The notes: a model not told the origin generated them from the sequence alone. A stretch of 39,905 bases of DNA from UMGS1889 sp900556055 (GCA_902463265.1 CABQEV010000019.1:1-39905); one strand, 5' to 3'; counted from the stretch's first letter, positions 16,026 through 23,921 are shown. A program made the numbers and translations.

Positions 16026-16201
16026 CATATTTTTTGTACAATATCTGTGATTTTGTATTGAATAATATTGTGCATCTTATACAAACAAGCTGTGCTTTTC
16101 TGACAAAATGTAAATTTTTTCATGCAAAATTATATTAAACAAGTACAAAAGCCGTTTTATTTGCAAAGGTCTGCCTGCATCTGACCGCCTGGAGAAAAGA
16201 A

Positions 16202-16233
16202 ATGCTGTACAGCCATTTCTGACCGTACAGCAT
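16202..16233 (-). terminator. Terminator of secreted stalk protein 3
   Basis: ATGCTGTAC and GTACAGCAT arms; the minus strand continues TTTCTTTTC. Confidence 0.8.
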
Positions 16234-16272
16234 CGTAAAAGCATTACTTAATGCAGTGATCCGGAAGAAAAA

Positions 16273-16926
16273 TTACTTTCTCTTTCTGGAAACTACAGCA
16301 GCAGCACCTGCAACTGCCATAACACCTGCGATTGCAGCAGCAGCTGTGTTGCCTGTCTTAGCAGGAGCGTCTTCTGTTGCAGCAGCTGTTGTTTCAGCAG
16401 CAGCTGTTGTCTCCTCAGCAGGAGCAGCCTCTGTCTCAGCTGCAGCAGCATCGCCCAGGCCGGAAACTGTGAATGTAACGGAGAGAGACTCGTTTACAGG
16501 AGTAGCCTGGTTTACACCGGGATCATCCTTAGTATCGGAGTACATGTTGTAGATATCGATTCTGAAGTTGCCCTTTTCCTCGATATCGCCGTAGAGGATC
16601 TTAGAACCGTCAACGGAGATCTCTGCGCCGTCAACCTCAACCTTGTCGAGTGTTGCAACAGCATCAGGATAGTTAGCATACATCTGATCGAAGTCGATTA
16701 CGAATACGCCGAAATCGCCAGCACCTGCAACAGCAGTAGAGGTCAGAGTGTATGTACCGTCACCTGTAACCTCAACGGAAGAATCCCAGTCCTGGAAGGA
16801 CCATGTGCTGTCTGTGAAACCGAGCTTTGCAACTACGGGCTCATCGATAGCAAATGCGGAAACTGCCATAGCGGAAACTGCAACTGCGCCGCTTACAGCA
16901 GCGGCAATAAGCTTATTAACCTTCAT
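16273..16926 (-). CDS. Secreted protein with Ala/Glu/Thr stalk and PAKTGN tail (3)
   Basis: 217 residues. Signal peptide MKVNKLIAAAVSGAVAVSAM...SAFA, cleavage near 26. The mature domain (about 27-160) contains LGFTDSTWSFQDWDSSVEV, GTYTLTSTAVAGAGDFGVF and SKILYGDIEEKGNFRIDIYN, strand-rich with aromatic residues, like a small beta-sandwich or carbohydrate-binding module. The stalk is shorter (AAAETEAAPAEETTAAAE), and the tail is APAKTGN, hydrophobic, then RKRK. I chose ATG 16926 because GAAAGG directly abuts the upstream ATG at 16935 but is about 9 bases from this one. It is the third paralog in a head-to-tail row; function unknown. Confidence 0.8.
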   Translation of the reverse strand: MKVNKLIAAAVSGAVAVSAMAVSAFAIDEPVVAKLGFTDSTWSFQDWDSSVEVTGDGTYTLTSTAVAGAGDFGVFVIDFDQMYANYPDAVATLDKVEVDGAEISVDGSKILYGDIEEKGNFRIDIYNMYSDTKDDPGVNQATPVNESLSVTFTVSGLGDAAAAETEAAPAEETTAAAETTAAATEDAPAKTGNTAAAAIAGVMAVAGAAAVVSRKRK

Positions 16927-17047
16927 GAAAAACATCCTTTCATAAAATGAAGTATAGTATAATTACCCCGTCTGTGCAGACGGATAATCACCGAGAATAA
17001 AATGAAAGCATCTGAAAACGATTTCCGCCTTCATTATTTATAAGAAC

Positions 17048-17053
17048 ATTATA
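17048..17053 (-). promoter_or_regulatory. Candidate -10 of secreted stalk protein 3
   Basis: TATAAT on the minus strand, in an AT-rich stretch about 120 bases before the start. No convincing -35 is present. Confidence 0.35.
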
Positions 17054-17158
17054 ACGCTTTTTTTCAAAAAAATCTATATCCAATTTGTATTAATATAATC
17101 GCACTGCCTTGTGCATTTTAACTATTTTAACCAAGCAAAGCAGGATATCCGCTGCGGA

Positions 17159-17284
17159 TCAGCGTTTATTTCTCTTTTTAAGGATGATAGTTACAGCCGC
17201 AAGCACCGCAGGAACAAGATAAGCCGCCAGCTCAGGATTGCCCGTTTCGGGAAGTGCGGTCTGCGTCAGGATCTGCATCATCAT
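17159..17284 (-). CDS. 41-residue peptide that is almost only an LPETG sorting signal
   Basis: The frame begins MMMQILTQTALPETGN, continues with a hydrophobic stretch (PELAAYLVPAVLAAVTII) and ends LKKRNKR. This is a textbook class A sortase signal (LPxTG, membrane segment, basic tail), yet only ten residues precede it and there is no signal peptide. A plausible AAGGGGA ribosome site lies about 9 bases before the first ATG. Extending the frame upstream gives no signal peptide either and runs through the preceding gene's terminator hairpin. It may be a remnant of a lost surface protein, a true micropeptide, or the end of a gene disrupted by the neighbouring terminator. Whether it is translated is unknown. 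Confidence 0.5.
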   Translation of the reverse strand: MMMQILTQTALPETGNPELAAYLVPAVLAAVTIILKKRNKR

Positions 17285-17312
17285 GTCGAATTTCCCCTTT
17301 AAATCAAACAAA

Positions 17313-17341
17313 CCGCCCCTTGCGGAAACCGCAGGGAGCGG
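17313..17341 (-). terminator. Terminator of the small stalk protein
   Basis: CCGCTCCCTGCGG and CCGCAAGGGGCGG arms with a short loop (minus strand), then TTTGTTTGATTT. A transcript reading through would reach the LPETG peptide frame. Confidence 0.75.
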
Positions 17342-17364
17342 CATTTTGCGGAATAAACCGTAAA

Positions 17365-17673
17365 TTACTTGTTAGCCTTCTTAGCAACGATTGCAGCAGC
17401 AGCCAGTGCAACAGGGATAACAGCCAGAGCAACAGGAGCGTTGCCTGTAGGAATGTTCTCTACGGGAGCAACAGCAGTTGTCTCAGCGGGAGCAGCCTCA
17501 GTAGCAGGAGCTGTTGTCTCCTCGGGAGCAGCTGTGATAACCTCAGTCTCTACGGGAGTAGTCTCGATCTCATCGGGATCCTCAGTCTTGCCCTGTGCGA
17601 AAGCTGTGCAAGCCAGCATAGAAACAGCCATAACAGATGCTGCAGCAGCAGCGAAAATCTTCTTTGTTCTCAT
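17365..17673 (-). CDS. Small secreted stalk protein with PTGN tail (4)
   Basis: 102 residues. Signal peptide MRTKKIFAAAAASVMAVSM...TAFA, cleavage near 26. There is no globular domain. The mature part is an acidic Pro/Thr/Glu/Ala stretch (about 27-75) with ETTPVETEV and APEETTAPATEA, then ENIPTGN, a hydrophobic segment (VALAVIPVALAAAAIVA) and KKANK. It is in effect a stalk plus anchor, so it may be a surface spacer or a minimal member of the same family as the three genes downstream. ATG 17673 follows GGAGG; five extra upstream codons are possible but lack a ribosome site. It has its own promoter and terminator. Confidence 0.75.
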   Translation of the reverse strand: MRTKKIFAAAAASVMAVSMLACTAFAQGKTEDPDEIETTPVETEVITAAPEETTAPATEAAPAETTAVAPVENIPTGNAPVALAVIPVALAAAAIVAKKANK

Positions 17674-17735
17674 TGTTATTTCCTCCATTTTGTTTAATAT
17701 TTGTAGTTAAAGCTTCAACTCATAACTATGGCTAT

Positions 17736-17765
17736 ATTATAACACAACATCTCAATTTCATTCAA
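17736..17765 (-). promoter_or_regulatory. Promoter of the small stalk protein
   Basis: TTGAAT, an 18-base spacer, TATAAT on the minus strand. Confidence 0.6.
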
Positions 17766-17881
17766 CTGTCCAAACGTACAATTTTGCCCTATTTTGCTTA
17801 TTTTTTTTATGCGATTTGTCAAATTCAAACTTTTTTGCATTTCAAATTGAAATTTTGGTTACAAATTGGGAACAAATCATA

Positions 17882-18151
17882 TTACGGATCGGATGCGGCA
17901 AACTGCGGCAGATCCGCATAAAAATCCTTGTTCATGATGATAAAATGAACCTTTCCGCCGCTTTCTTCGGCATAAAACACGGTCATAGGCTCGCTGTTCA
18001 TAAGGTCATAGCTGTTTTTCCATGCGATGCAGCAGCCTGTTATAAGCAGCGCCGCAAGCAGCACGAATTCTGTCCACATTATTATCCTGCGCTTTATCCG
18101 CCTGCTTTTTTCCATTTTAACAAAAAACATTCCTTTTATACTTCCAAGCAT
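17882..18151 (-). CDS. Small single-pass membrane protein downstream of spoIIP
   Basis: Up to 89 residues, not recognised. A basic N-terminus (KMEKSRRIKRRIIM) precedes one membrane helix (about 26-45, TEFVLLAALLITGCCIAW). A soluble tail follows with EPMTVFYAEESGGKVHFII. The reading frame starts one base after the spoIIP stop codon, so the two are likely coupled. The exact start is uncertain: ATG 18151 follows GGAAAAG inside spoIIP, while ATG 18130 has GGAAG about 10 bases upstream. The short gap and shared strand suggest an operon and a possible forespore-engulfment or envelope role, which is inference only. Confidence 0.6.
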   Translation of the reverse strand: MLGSIKGMFFVKMEKSRRIKRRIIMWTEFVLLAALLITGCCIAWKNSYDLMNSEPMTVFYAEESGGKVHFIIMNKDFYADLPQFAASDP

Positions 18152-18152
18152 T

Positions 18153-19256
18153 TTACTTTTCCGCCAGCGATGCCAGCGCCTTTCCTATTATCTCGCCCGA
18201 ATACAGTGCTTCATCAAGACTGTTTCCGTGGCTTCCGACCTCAATAAGCAGCGAGCCCGTTGTCAGATCCTGATTATATCGCCTGTAATCGAAAAGGATC
18301 GGACGTGTTATACCCTCGGCGGCATTCTCGAGTGACTGCTGAAGATCGGCTGCAAATCCCAGATTTTTCAGATAATCGGGCATATCCATAGTTCCGTCGT
18401 CCGCACCGCAGATTATCATGAGCTGAGCGGCATTTTTCCCGTTTATTTCTGCAACAGGCGCAACACGCAGCCCGTCCTCGGTTTCAATTGCATCACGGTG
18501 GATATCCAGCACTATCTTTATATTGGGATATTTTTCCAGCGCATCCGCCACTGTGACGGCACTCCGTTCATACGAACCGTTATAGGACGGATAATCATGC
18601 AGGGTGACATCATGCACAACGCCGATCCCCGCTTTTTCCAGCTCCTCCGCTATCTTATCGCCGACAGCAGCCATATTCTGCGACAGATCCTGAGTACGGC
18701 AGGGGCGTGAGCTGTCGTAAGTATCGGACGGGGAAGGCTCGAAGCATTCGGTGGTATGGGTGTGCATTATCATGACCTGGACCGATCCATCGGCAGTGAG
18801 GGTGAAATCCGCGCCTTTTTCTGCGGCTGCGAGGACATCCTCATTCGGGAGCGAAGTCAGATTTCTGATCTGTCCCGAGGGTAGGTCTATGTATTCATCG
18901 CCCGAAGCATGTCCGTATGTGCGCCTTTCGATATGCCCGAGATCTTCGGAAGGATCATTCGGGATATCATCTGCATTTTCCTCATTTTCGATATGCGATT
19001 CCTCGTCAGCCGATGACGGGCGGGATATTTTTCCGTAGGAAACGGGAGTGAAGCTGAGGTCGGCAGCAGGCGATGTTTCGGGGATATCATCAGGCGGGAC
19101 ATCAGCTGGATATCTGCCCGAAGCGGCGGCAGCGGCAGCGAGAGCGATCGTTTCGGGGTCGGGTCTGGGTACGGCTGCCATAGTGCCGATAACGGCGGCG
19201 GAAGCGGCAGCGAGGCAGAAAAGACCTTTGAGTTTTCTTTTAACATAGCGGTTCAT
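18153..19256 (-). CDS. spoIIP: SpoIIP, stage II sporulation protein P
   Basis: 367 residues. A short cytoplasmic basic N-terminus and one membrane segment (about 11-29) are followed by an acidic linker, then the SpoIIP amidase/endopeptidase domain from about 155. Zinc-ligand and catalytic motifs are visible: MIMHTHTTECF (residues 162-172), VVHDVTLHDYPSYNGSYERS, VLDIHRDAI, and LLIEVGSHGNSLDEAL near the end. With SpoIID and SpoIIM it degrades septal peptidoglycan during engulfment. AAAGGG lies 9 bases before the ATG. No other sporulation gene except spoVG is in the window, so sporulation competence cannot be judged. Function by family is firm. Confidence 0.92.
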   Translation of the reverse strand: MNRYVKRKLKGLFCLAAASAAVIGTMAAVPRPDPETIALAAAAAASGRYPADVPPDDIPETSPAADLSFTPVSYGKISRPSSADEESHIENEENADDIPNDPSEDLGHIERRTYGHASGDEYIDLPSGQIRNLTSLPNEDVLAAAEKGADFTLTADGSVQVMIMHTHTTECFEPSPSDTYDSSRPCRTQDLSQNMAAVGDKIAEELEKAGIGVVHDVTLHDYPSYNGSYERSAVTVADALEKYPNIKIVLDIHRDAIETEDGLRVAPVAEINGKNAAQLMIICGADDGTMDMPDYLKNLGFAADLQQSLENAAEGITRPILFDYRRYNQDLTTGSLLIEVGSHGNSLDEALYSGEIIGKALASLAEK

Positions 19257-19294
19257 TTTATCGATCCCTTTCCGTAAAGTCCTTTTGTATTATT

Positions 19295-19320
19295 ATAGTA
19301 CGGGAGGGAAAAATTTATGC
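19295..19320 (-). promoter_or_regulatory. Possible sigma-E-like promoter of spoIIP
   Basis: On the minus strand GCATAA, about 12-14 bases, then CGTACTAT. This loosely resembles a mother-cell sigma-E promoter; TATAAT overlaps it, so sigma-A use is also possible. Confidence 0.3.
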
Positions 19321-19362
19321 GGGCATACCGAAAATAAATCTGATGACAGCATCAAATGCGCA

Positions 19363-19389
19363 AAACCGCACAAACCGCACAAACCGCAC
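19363..19389 (+). repeat. Short tandem repeat beside palindrome copy B
   Basis: AAACCGCAC is present three times in a row, 36 bases before the terminal repeat of the palindrome. No known role. Confidence 0.8.
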
Positions 19390-19424
19390 AAGCTTTGAAT
19401 TGGCTGATTTTGCTTTTGAGCTTC

Positions 19425-20290
19425 AAGCGCACAGCACCCACAGACCCGCACCCAAAAGAAAAAGTTCGCCAGCCTTTCTAAGGCTGCGGGATTCCAAAGG
19501 GCAGAGTCCTTTGGTCGCCCTCGCAAGGGCGAAACTCCGCAAGCAGAAGTCAAAAATTCGCTTACATAAAGAGAAAAAAACTATCAGCCACAACACAGAA
19601 CGCACATAGCAAGATGCACCGCACAAAGCCGCAATCCAAAAAGCCGCATGCAGAAAAAGAAACAGCAGTCCATCATAGTCTACACCGCAAAAGAAAGAAA
19701 TGTAGAGCATCAAACCTGCATGCGGCGTATTGACCGATAACATCGCCGAACGGCGATAATGTATCGGTCAACCGCCGATAGGCGGCGGAAGGTCACTTGG
19801 TTTGCGATATCCGCAGTTCAGTTCTGAGCAAACTTCCCGATATCCGCAGAACACAGAACCAAATCAAAAGCATCATAAACCCGTAAATAAAGTGAAGTGC
19901 CCTGTTCTGCGGATATCGCAAACCAAGTGACCTTCCGCCGTTTCTTACGAAACGGTTGACCGATGCATAGCCTCCCTTACGGTCGGCTGTTTTCGGTCAA
20001 GCGCCGCATGCAGGATAGATGCTCTACGCTTCCTTATTTTGCTGTGTAGACTTTGATGGACTTCTCTTCTTTGGTGCATGCGGCTTTTTATTTGCGGCTT
20101 TGTGTTATGCATCTGCTTTTGCTTGTTCTGTGTTATGACTGACGCTTTTTCTTCTCTTTATGTAAGCGAATTTTTGATTGCTGCTTGCGGAGTTTCGCTC
20201 CTGCGGGAGCGACCAGCCCTTTCCAAAGCCAAAGGGCTGGACCCCAACGCTTTTTAGCTTCTGGTGCGGGTCTGTGGGTGCTGTGCGCTT
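19425..20290. repeat. Large palindromic intergenic element, copy B (complete, 866 bp)
   Basis: The only complete copy. The 28-base terminal inverted repeats at 19425-19452 and 20263-20290 match perfectly (ends AAGCGCACAGCACCC and GGGTGCTGTGCGCTT). A core perfect 26-base pair is 19791-19816 with 19907-19932 (contains GGTCACTTGG and GCGATATCCGCAG). Each arm also has local hairpins; one is 19731-19772 (TTGACCGATA and TATCGGTCAA). It aligns with copy A along its whole length, but the outer left arm is a different version, shared with copy C. It occupies nearly all of the 1.1-kb gap between spoIIP and glgP. No transposase, no conserved reading frame and no clear target duplication are seen. Confidence 0.9.
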
Positions 20291-20322
20291 CATTTTCTTA
20301 TTCTTTTTCTTTGCACAAAAAA

Positions 20323-20346
20323 GGAGGACCACTTTCGTGATCCTCC
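20323..20346 (-). terminator. glgP terminator
   Basis: GGAGGATCAC and GTGGTCCTCC arms around GAAA (minus strand), then TTTTTTGTG. It closes glgP 33 bases before palindrome copy B. Confidence 0.88.
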
Positions 20347-20373
20347 CAAAATTCAGCTATTCCCGTCGGCTTA

Positions 20374-22767
20374 TTACAGCTTCCAGATATCTCTTGCGTA
20401 ATCCTCAACCGCTCTGTCGGCAGAGAAGATGCCTGCGCCCGAGATGTTTGCAAGTGACATCTTGTTCCACTTGTTCTGATCCTTATAGCACTCGGATACA
20501 TACTGCTGTGCAGACTGATACGCATCAAAGTCAGCCAGTACCATGTAGGGATCCTTATATCTCAGAGAATTTGCAACTTCCTCAAATGTGCAGCCGTTGA
20601 TGCCGTGATACATCTTCTCGATAGCCTTGCGGATAACGTCATTGTTGTTGTAGTAATCCTCAGGCTTGTAGCCCTGTGCCTGCTTTGCAAGTACCTGCTC
20701 GGAGGTCATTCCGAATGTGAAGATGTTGTCCTGACCTACCTGCTCCCTGATCTCTACGTTTGCGCCGTCAAGTGTTCCCAATGTGAGCGCACCGTTCAGC
20801 ATCAGCTTCATGTTGCCTGTACCGGATGCCTCTGTTCCTGCAAGTGAGATCTGCTCGGAAACCTCAGCTGCGGGCATGAGCAGCTCGGACAGTGTTACAC
20901 GGTAATCCTCAAGGAAGAATACCTGGAGCTTCCTGCTGATAACAGGGTTCTTCTTGATCTCCTCGCTGATAGCCCAGATCATCTTGATGATCTGCTTTGC
21001 AAGATAATATCCGGGTGCAGCCTTTGCAGCGAAAATGTATGTCTTAGGTACATAATCGCAGCCGGGATCTTCAAGCAGCTTATTATATTCAGCAAGAATG
21101 TTCAGCGCATTCAGGTGCTGTCTCTTATATTCATGCAGACGCTTTACCTGAACATCGAAAATGTTATCCTTATTAAGCTCCGCACCGTAATTCTTCTTTA
21201 CATAATCCGCAAATCTGTCCTTGTTCTCGTTCTTGATCTCTGCAAGACGCTTCAGGACGCTCTCATCATTTGCATATGCGGAGAACTTGGAAAGCTCTGC
21301 GGCATTCTTCTTGAAGCCGTCGCCGATAGTATCTTCAAGCAGCTTTGTGAGTCCGGGGTTGGACTGGAGCAGCCATCTTCTGTATGCGATACCGTTTGTA
21401 ACGTTCTTGAACTTGTAGGGAGTATCGTTGTACTCGTTATTGAATATGCTCTGCTTGATGATCTCAGAATGGAGCTTCGATACGCCGTTTACGTTGTGGC
21501 AGGCGCATACGCAGAGAAGTGCCATGTGAACCTGATTGTTCTGGATAACGGACATTCTTGTTACCTTGCCGCTGTCGTTAAGTCTTTCAAACAGCTCAGC
21601 GCAGTAACGGTTGTTGATCTCAACGATGATGGAGTATATACGCGGGCAGATCTGCTTCAGGAGATTAACATCCCACTTTTCAAGTGCCTCAGCCATAACG
21701 GTATGGTTTGTATATGCAAATGTATTTGTGGTGATGTGCCATGCCTTTGTCCAGGAATATCCGCAGTCATCGAGGAGTATTCTCATCAGCTCGGGGATAG
21801 CAAGCGTCGGGTGTGTATCGTTGATATGGATAGCAACCTTTTCATGCAGGTTATCGAGTGTTCCGTAAACACGCATATGTCTGTCAACGATATCGCCTAC
21901 GGAAGCTGCGCACATGAAATACTGCTGTCTGAGTCTAAGAGACTTGCCCTCGAGGTGGTTATCATTAGGATAAAGAACCTTGGAGATAGCCTGAGCGATA
22001 TTGTTCTGACCGAGAGCCTTTGCGTAATCGCCCTGGTTGAACATAGCCATATCGAAGCTGGGTGCCTTTGCAGTCCACAGTCTCAGAACGGAAACGCCCT
22101 CGCTGCCGTAGCCCGAAACATACATATCATAAGGAACTGCGCATACAGTCGAATAGTTTGTATAGGAAATGTGGTGATACTGCTGATCCCAGTATTCCTG
22201 AAGCTCACCCTCGAAGTGAACGTCGATGGACTGATCTGTTTTCGGAACGAGCCATACCTCGCCGCCGGGGAGCCAGTTATCGGGAAGCTCTGTCTGCCAG
22301 CCGTCCTCGATCTTCTGCTTGAAGATACCGTACTCATAGAGAATGGAGTAGCCCATTGCGGGATATCCGTCAGCAGCAAGGCCGTCGAGGTAGCATGCCG
22401 CAAGACGGCCGAGACCGCCGTTTCCGAGGCCTGCGTCAGGCTCATACTCATATATTCTGTTAAGGCTTACGTTCCAGTCCTTGAGGATATCCTCTACCAT
22501 CTCGTTTATCCGGAGGTTGAAGAGGTTAGTCTTGAGGGAACGTCCCATCAGGAATTCCATTGAGAGGTAATAGACCTGCTTTCTTCCCTGGGAATCCACC
22601 TTATTTATAAACTTTCTGCGTTTTTTTCTGAGGTACTCAACAACTACGGAGCAGAGTGCCTTATAGATCTGGTTGTCTGATGCCATATCGGGGGTAACAT
22701 TGTAGTCTACCTGGAGCTTCTGTTTAAGTTCGGTTTCAAACTCATCTCTTGTGATATTATCGATCAT
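20374..22767 (-). CDS. glgP: Glycogen/starch/alpha-glucan phosphorylase
   Basis: 797 residues, the normal length. It removes glucose units from alpha-1,4-glucan with phosphate, giving glucose-1-phosphate, and uses pyridoxal phosphate. Diagnostic motifs: YYLSMEFLMGRSLKTNL, DAGLGNGGLGRLAACYLDG, HINDTHPTLAIPELMR, VKRLHEYKRQHLN, and the cofactor site EASGTGNMKLMLNGA with Lys654. I chose ATG 22767 because AAGGA lies 9 bases upstream; ATG 22788 has no ribosome site. It is monocistronic with a consensus promoter. It points to stored glycogen or dietary starch use; no other glycogen gene is present in the window. Confidence 0.96.
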   Translation of the reverse strand: MIDNITRDEFETELKQKLQVDYNVTPDMASDNQIYKALCSVVVEYLRKKRRKFINKVDSQGRKQVYYLSMEFLMGRSLKTNLFNLRINEMVEDILKDWNVSLNRIYEYEPDAGLGNGGLGRLAACYLDGLAADGYPAMGYSILYEYGIFKQKIEDGWQTELPDNWLPGGEVWLVPKTDQSIDVHFEGELQEYWDQQYHHISYTNYSTVCAVPYDMYVSGYGSEGVSVLRLWTAKAPSFDMAMFNQGDYAKALGQNNIAQAISKVLYPNDNHLEGKSLRLRQQYFMCAASVGDIVDRHMRVYGTLDNLHEKVAIHINDTHPTLAIPELMRILLDDCGYSWTKAWHITTNTFAYTNHTVMAEALEKWDVNLLKQICPRIYSIIVEINNRYCAELFERLNDSGKVTRMSVIQNNQVHMALLCVCACHNVNGVSKLHSEIIKQSIFNNEYNDTPYKFKNVTNGIAYRRWLLQSNPGLTKLLEDTIGDGFKKNAAELSKFSAYANDESVLKRLAEIKNENKDRFADYVKKNYGAELNKDNIFDVQVKRLHEYKRQHLNALNILAEYNKLLEDPGCDYVPKTYIFAAKAAPGYYLAKQIIKMIWAISEEIKKNPVISRKLQVFFLEDYRVTLSELLMPAAEVSEQISLAGTEASGTGNMKLMLNGALTLGTLDGANVEIREQVGQDNIFTFGMTSEQVLAKQAQGYKPEDYYNNNDVIRKAIEKMYHGINGCTFEEVANSLRYKDPYMVLADFDAYQSAQQYVSECYKDQNKWNKMSLANISGAGIFSADRAVEDYARDIWKL

Positions 22768-22900
22768 CTGAGTGATCCTTCCTTTCATGAATGGTCGGCG
22801 GCTTTTCTGCCTTATCCCGAAAATCGTTTACAGGCTTCCGGCAGGCATATAATTGCAGCACAAAGTCAGCTGAAGCGCACCTATACAGCTGTTCTTTTTT

Positions 22901-22929
22901 ATTATATCCTATTGTGACAATTTTTTCAA
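22901..22929 (-). promoter_or_regulatory. glgP promoter
   Basis: TTGAAA, a 17-base spacer, TATAAT on the minus strand, leaving a leader of about 130 bases with no recognised regulatory RNA. Confidence 0.8.
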
Positions 22930-23013
22930 TTGTAAGATTGAACAAAATAAATCCGCACTTTTAAGCAATACGGTAAAATCCCTGTTAATGGGACGTTAAA
23001 CGTTTTCTTTCGC

Positions 23014-23151
23014 CTTATGCGGACATATCCCGCAGATAATACGAATTTCGTATAAAAATAACGGCAATCGGCATGAAACGGACGGCTTTCTTGTGGTTTT
23101 TCCCGATAATTGACATTTTCTTCCTCATGCGGACAGACCTTTTCCGCAGAT
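23014..23151 (+). repeat. Imperfect direct repeats in the glgP-thiT gap
   Basis: CTTATGCGGACA...CCGCAGAT at 23014-23037 recurs as CTCATGCGGACA...CCGCAGAT at 23124-23151. AAACGTTTTC (22998) and GAAAACGTT (23152) flank them in inverted orientation. The 510-base gap 22768-23277 otherwise holds the glgP promoter and the thiT terminator. No gene is supported. Confidence 0.5.
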
Positions 23152-23211
23152 GAAAACGTTCCCGTCAAAATTACAAGCGGCGGATATTTTTTCGCATTAT
23201 CCGCAAAAAAA

Positions 23212-23254
23212 GAGCCTCCCCGCACCATTTTATCATTGCGGTGCGGAAAAGCTC
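23212..23254 (-). terminator. thiT terminator
   Basis: On the minus strand GAGC and CCGCACC pair with GGTGCGG and GCTC in one long hairpin, followed by TTTTTTT. Confidence 0.85.
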
Positions 23255-23277
23255 AGCGAGGGAAAGCAATTTTTATG

Positions 23278-23871
23278 TTATGCAGCCTTTTCGCTGCCTG
23301 TGATAAGCTTTCTTGTCTGCGGGATATTAAAGAGGATAACAGCGCAGATCACTGTGAACACGATCTCGGGGAGCATATATGCGCCGTTGTACACAAGGCT
23401 GTAAAGCCACTCGTTATCGGTCGAGAAGCCGTCCCAGAGCTGACCGAACGAATGCCAGATGACAACGCCGCTGAGGAAATGCGAAACAAATCTCGCAAGT
23501 CCCGCAATGACAGTTCCTGCGATCCAGCCGCCTACGCCCTTATTGCGGAACATTCCGCCGATGCCGATAGCCGTGTAGGCAAGAACATAGTCAAGCAGAA
23601 TACTGCCGATGAGCATAGCGGGAGTCAGTCCCCAGGTGAAAAGACCGTCCATAATGCCCTGACCGAGCTGGAAAAGCGAGAAAACGAAGGAAACGAGAAG
23701 TCCCTTCTTCACGCCGTACTTGATGCTGTACATAATGATAGGCAGCATGGAAACGAGAGTTACCGAGCCGCCCCACGGCATCTTGAATACTCTGATAAAA
23801 CTGAGAACGACCGCCAGAGCGATCATAACTGCGCCCTCAACGAGCGGCAGTGCCTTTGAATTGCTGTTCAT
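23278..23871 (-). CDS. thiT: ThiT, substrate-binding (S) subunit of an ECF-type thiamine transporter
   Basis: 197 residues, six hydrophobic segments. Family signatures: LVEGAVMIALAVVLSFIRV at the N-terminus, MPWGGSVTLVSMLPIIMYS, and the later GGWIAGTVIAGLARFVSHF and SLVYNGAYMLPEIVF regions, which hold thiamine-contact positions in known ThiT. It captures thiamine and works with the shared EcfA/A'/T energising module, which is encoded elsewhere. I chose ATG 23871 (GGAGGA upstream); the longer frame would begin inside the riboswitch terminator. A TPP riboswitch with an intrinsic terminator precedes it, which independently supports the assignment. Confidence 0.96.
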   Translation of the reverse strand: MNSNSKALPLVEGAVMIALAVVLSFIRVFKMPWGGSVTLVSMLPIIMYSIKYGVKKGLLVSFVFSLFQLGQGIMDGLFTWGLTPAMLIGSILLDYVLAYTAIGIGGMFRNKGVGGWIAGTVIAGLARFVSHFLSGVVIWHSFGQLWDGFSTDNEWLYSLVYNGAYMLPEIVFTVICAVILFNIPQTRKLITGSEKAA

Positions 23872-23921
23872 GAACAATTCCTCCATAAAATAGATTAAAA
23901 ACAAACAAAAGGGCAAAAAAA

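Noticed and set aside
14043..17710. Ala/Ser-rich frames on the plus strand opposite the stalk proteins
   Set aside because: Reverse reading of GCAGCAG-type codons of the Ala/Thr/Glu stalks; no starts with ribosome sites.
19363..19389. CRISPR-like array at the AAACCGCAC repeats
   Set aside because: Only three 9-bp units without spacers and no cas genes nearby.
19425..20290. Insertion sequence
   Set aside because: Terminal inverted repeats exist, but there is no transposase frame and no target duplication that I can see; kept as an unclassified palindromic element.
21115..22563. 482-codon frame on the plus strand opposite glgP
   Set aside because: Antisense shadow of the highly conserved glycogen phosphorylase; no ribosome site or family match.
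22926..23228. 100-codon minus-strand frame between glgP and thiT
   Set aside because: It runs through the thiT terminator and the direct repeats, and has no ribosome site or recognisable fold.
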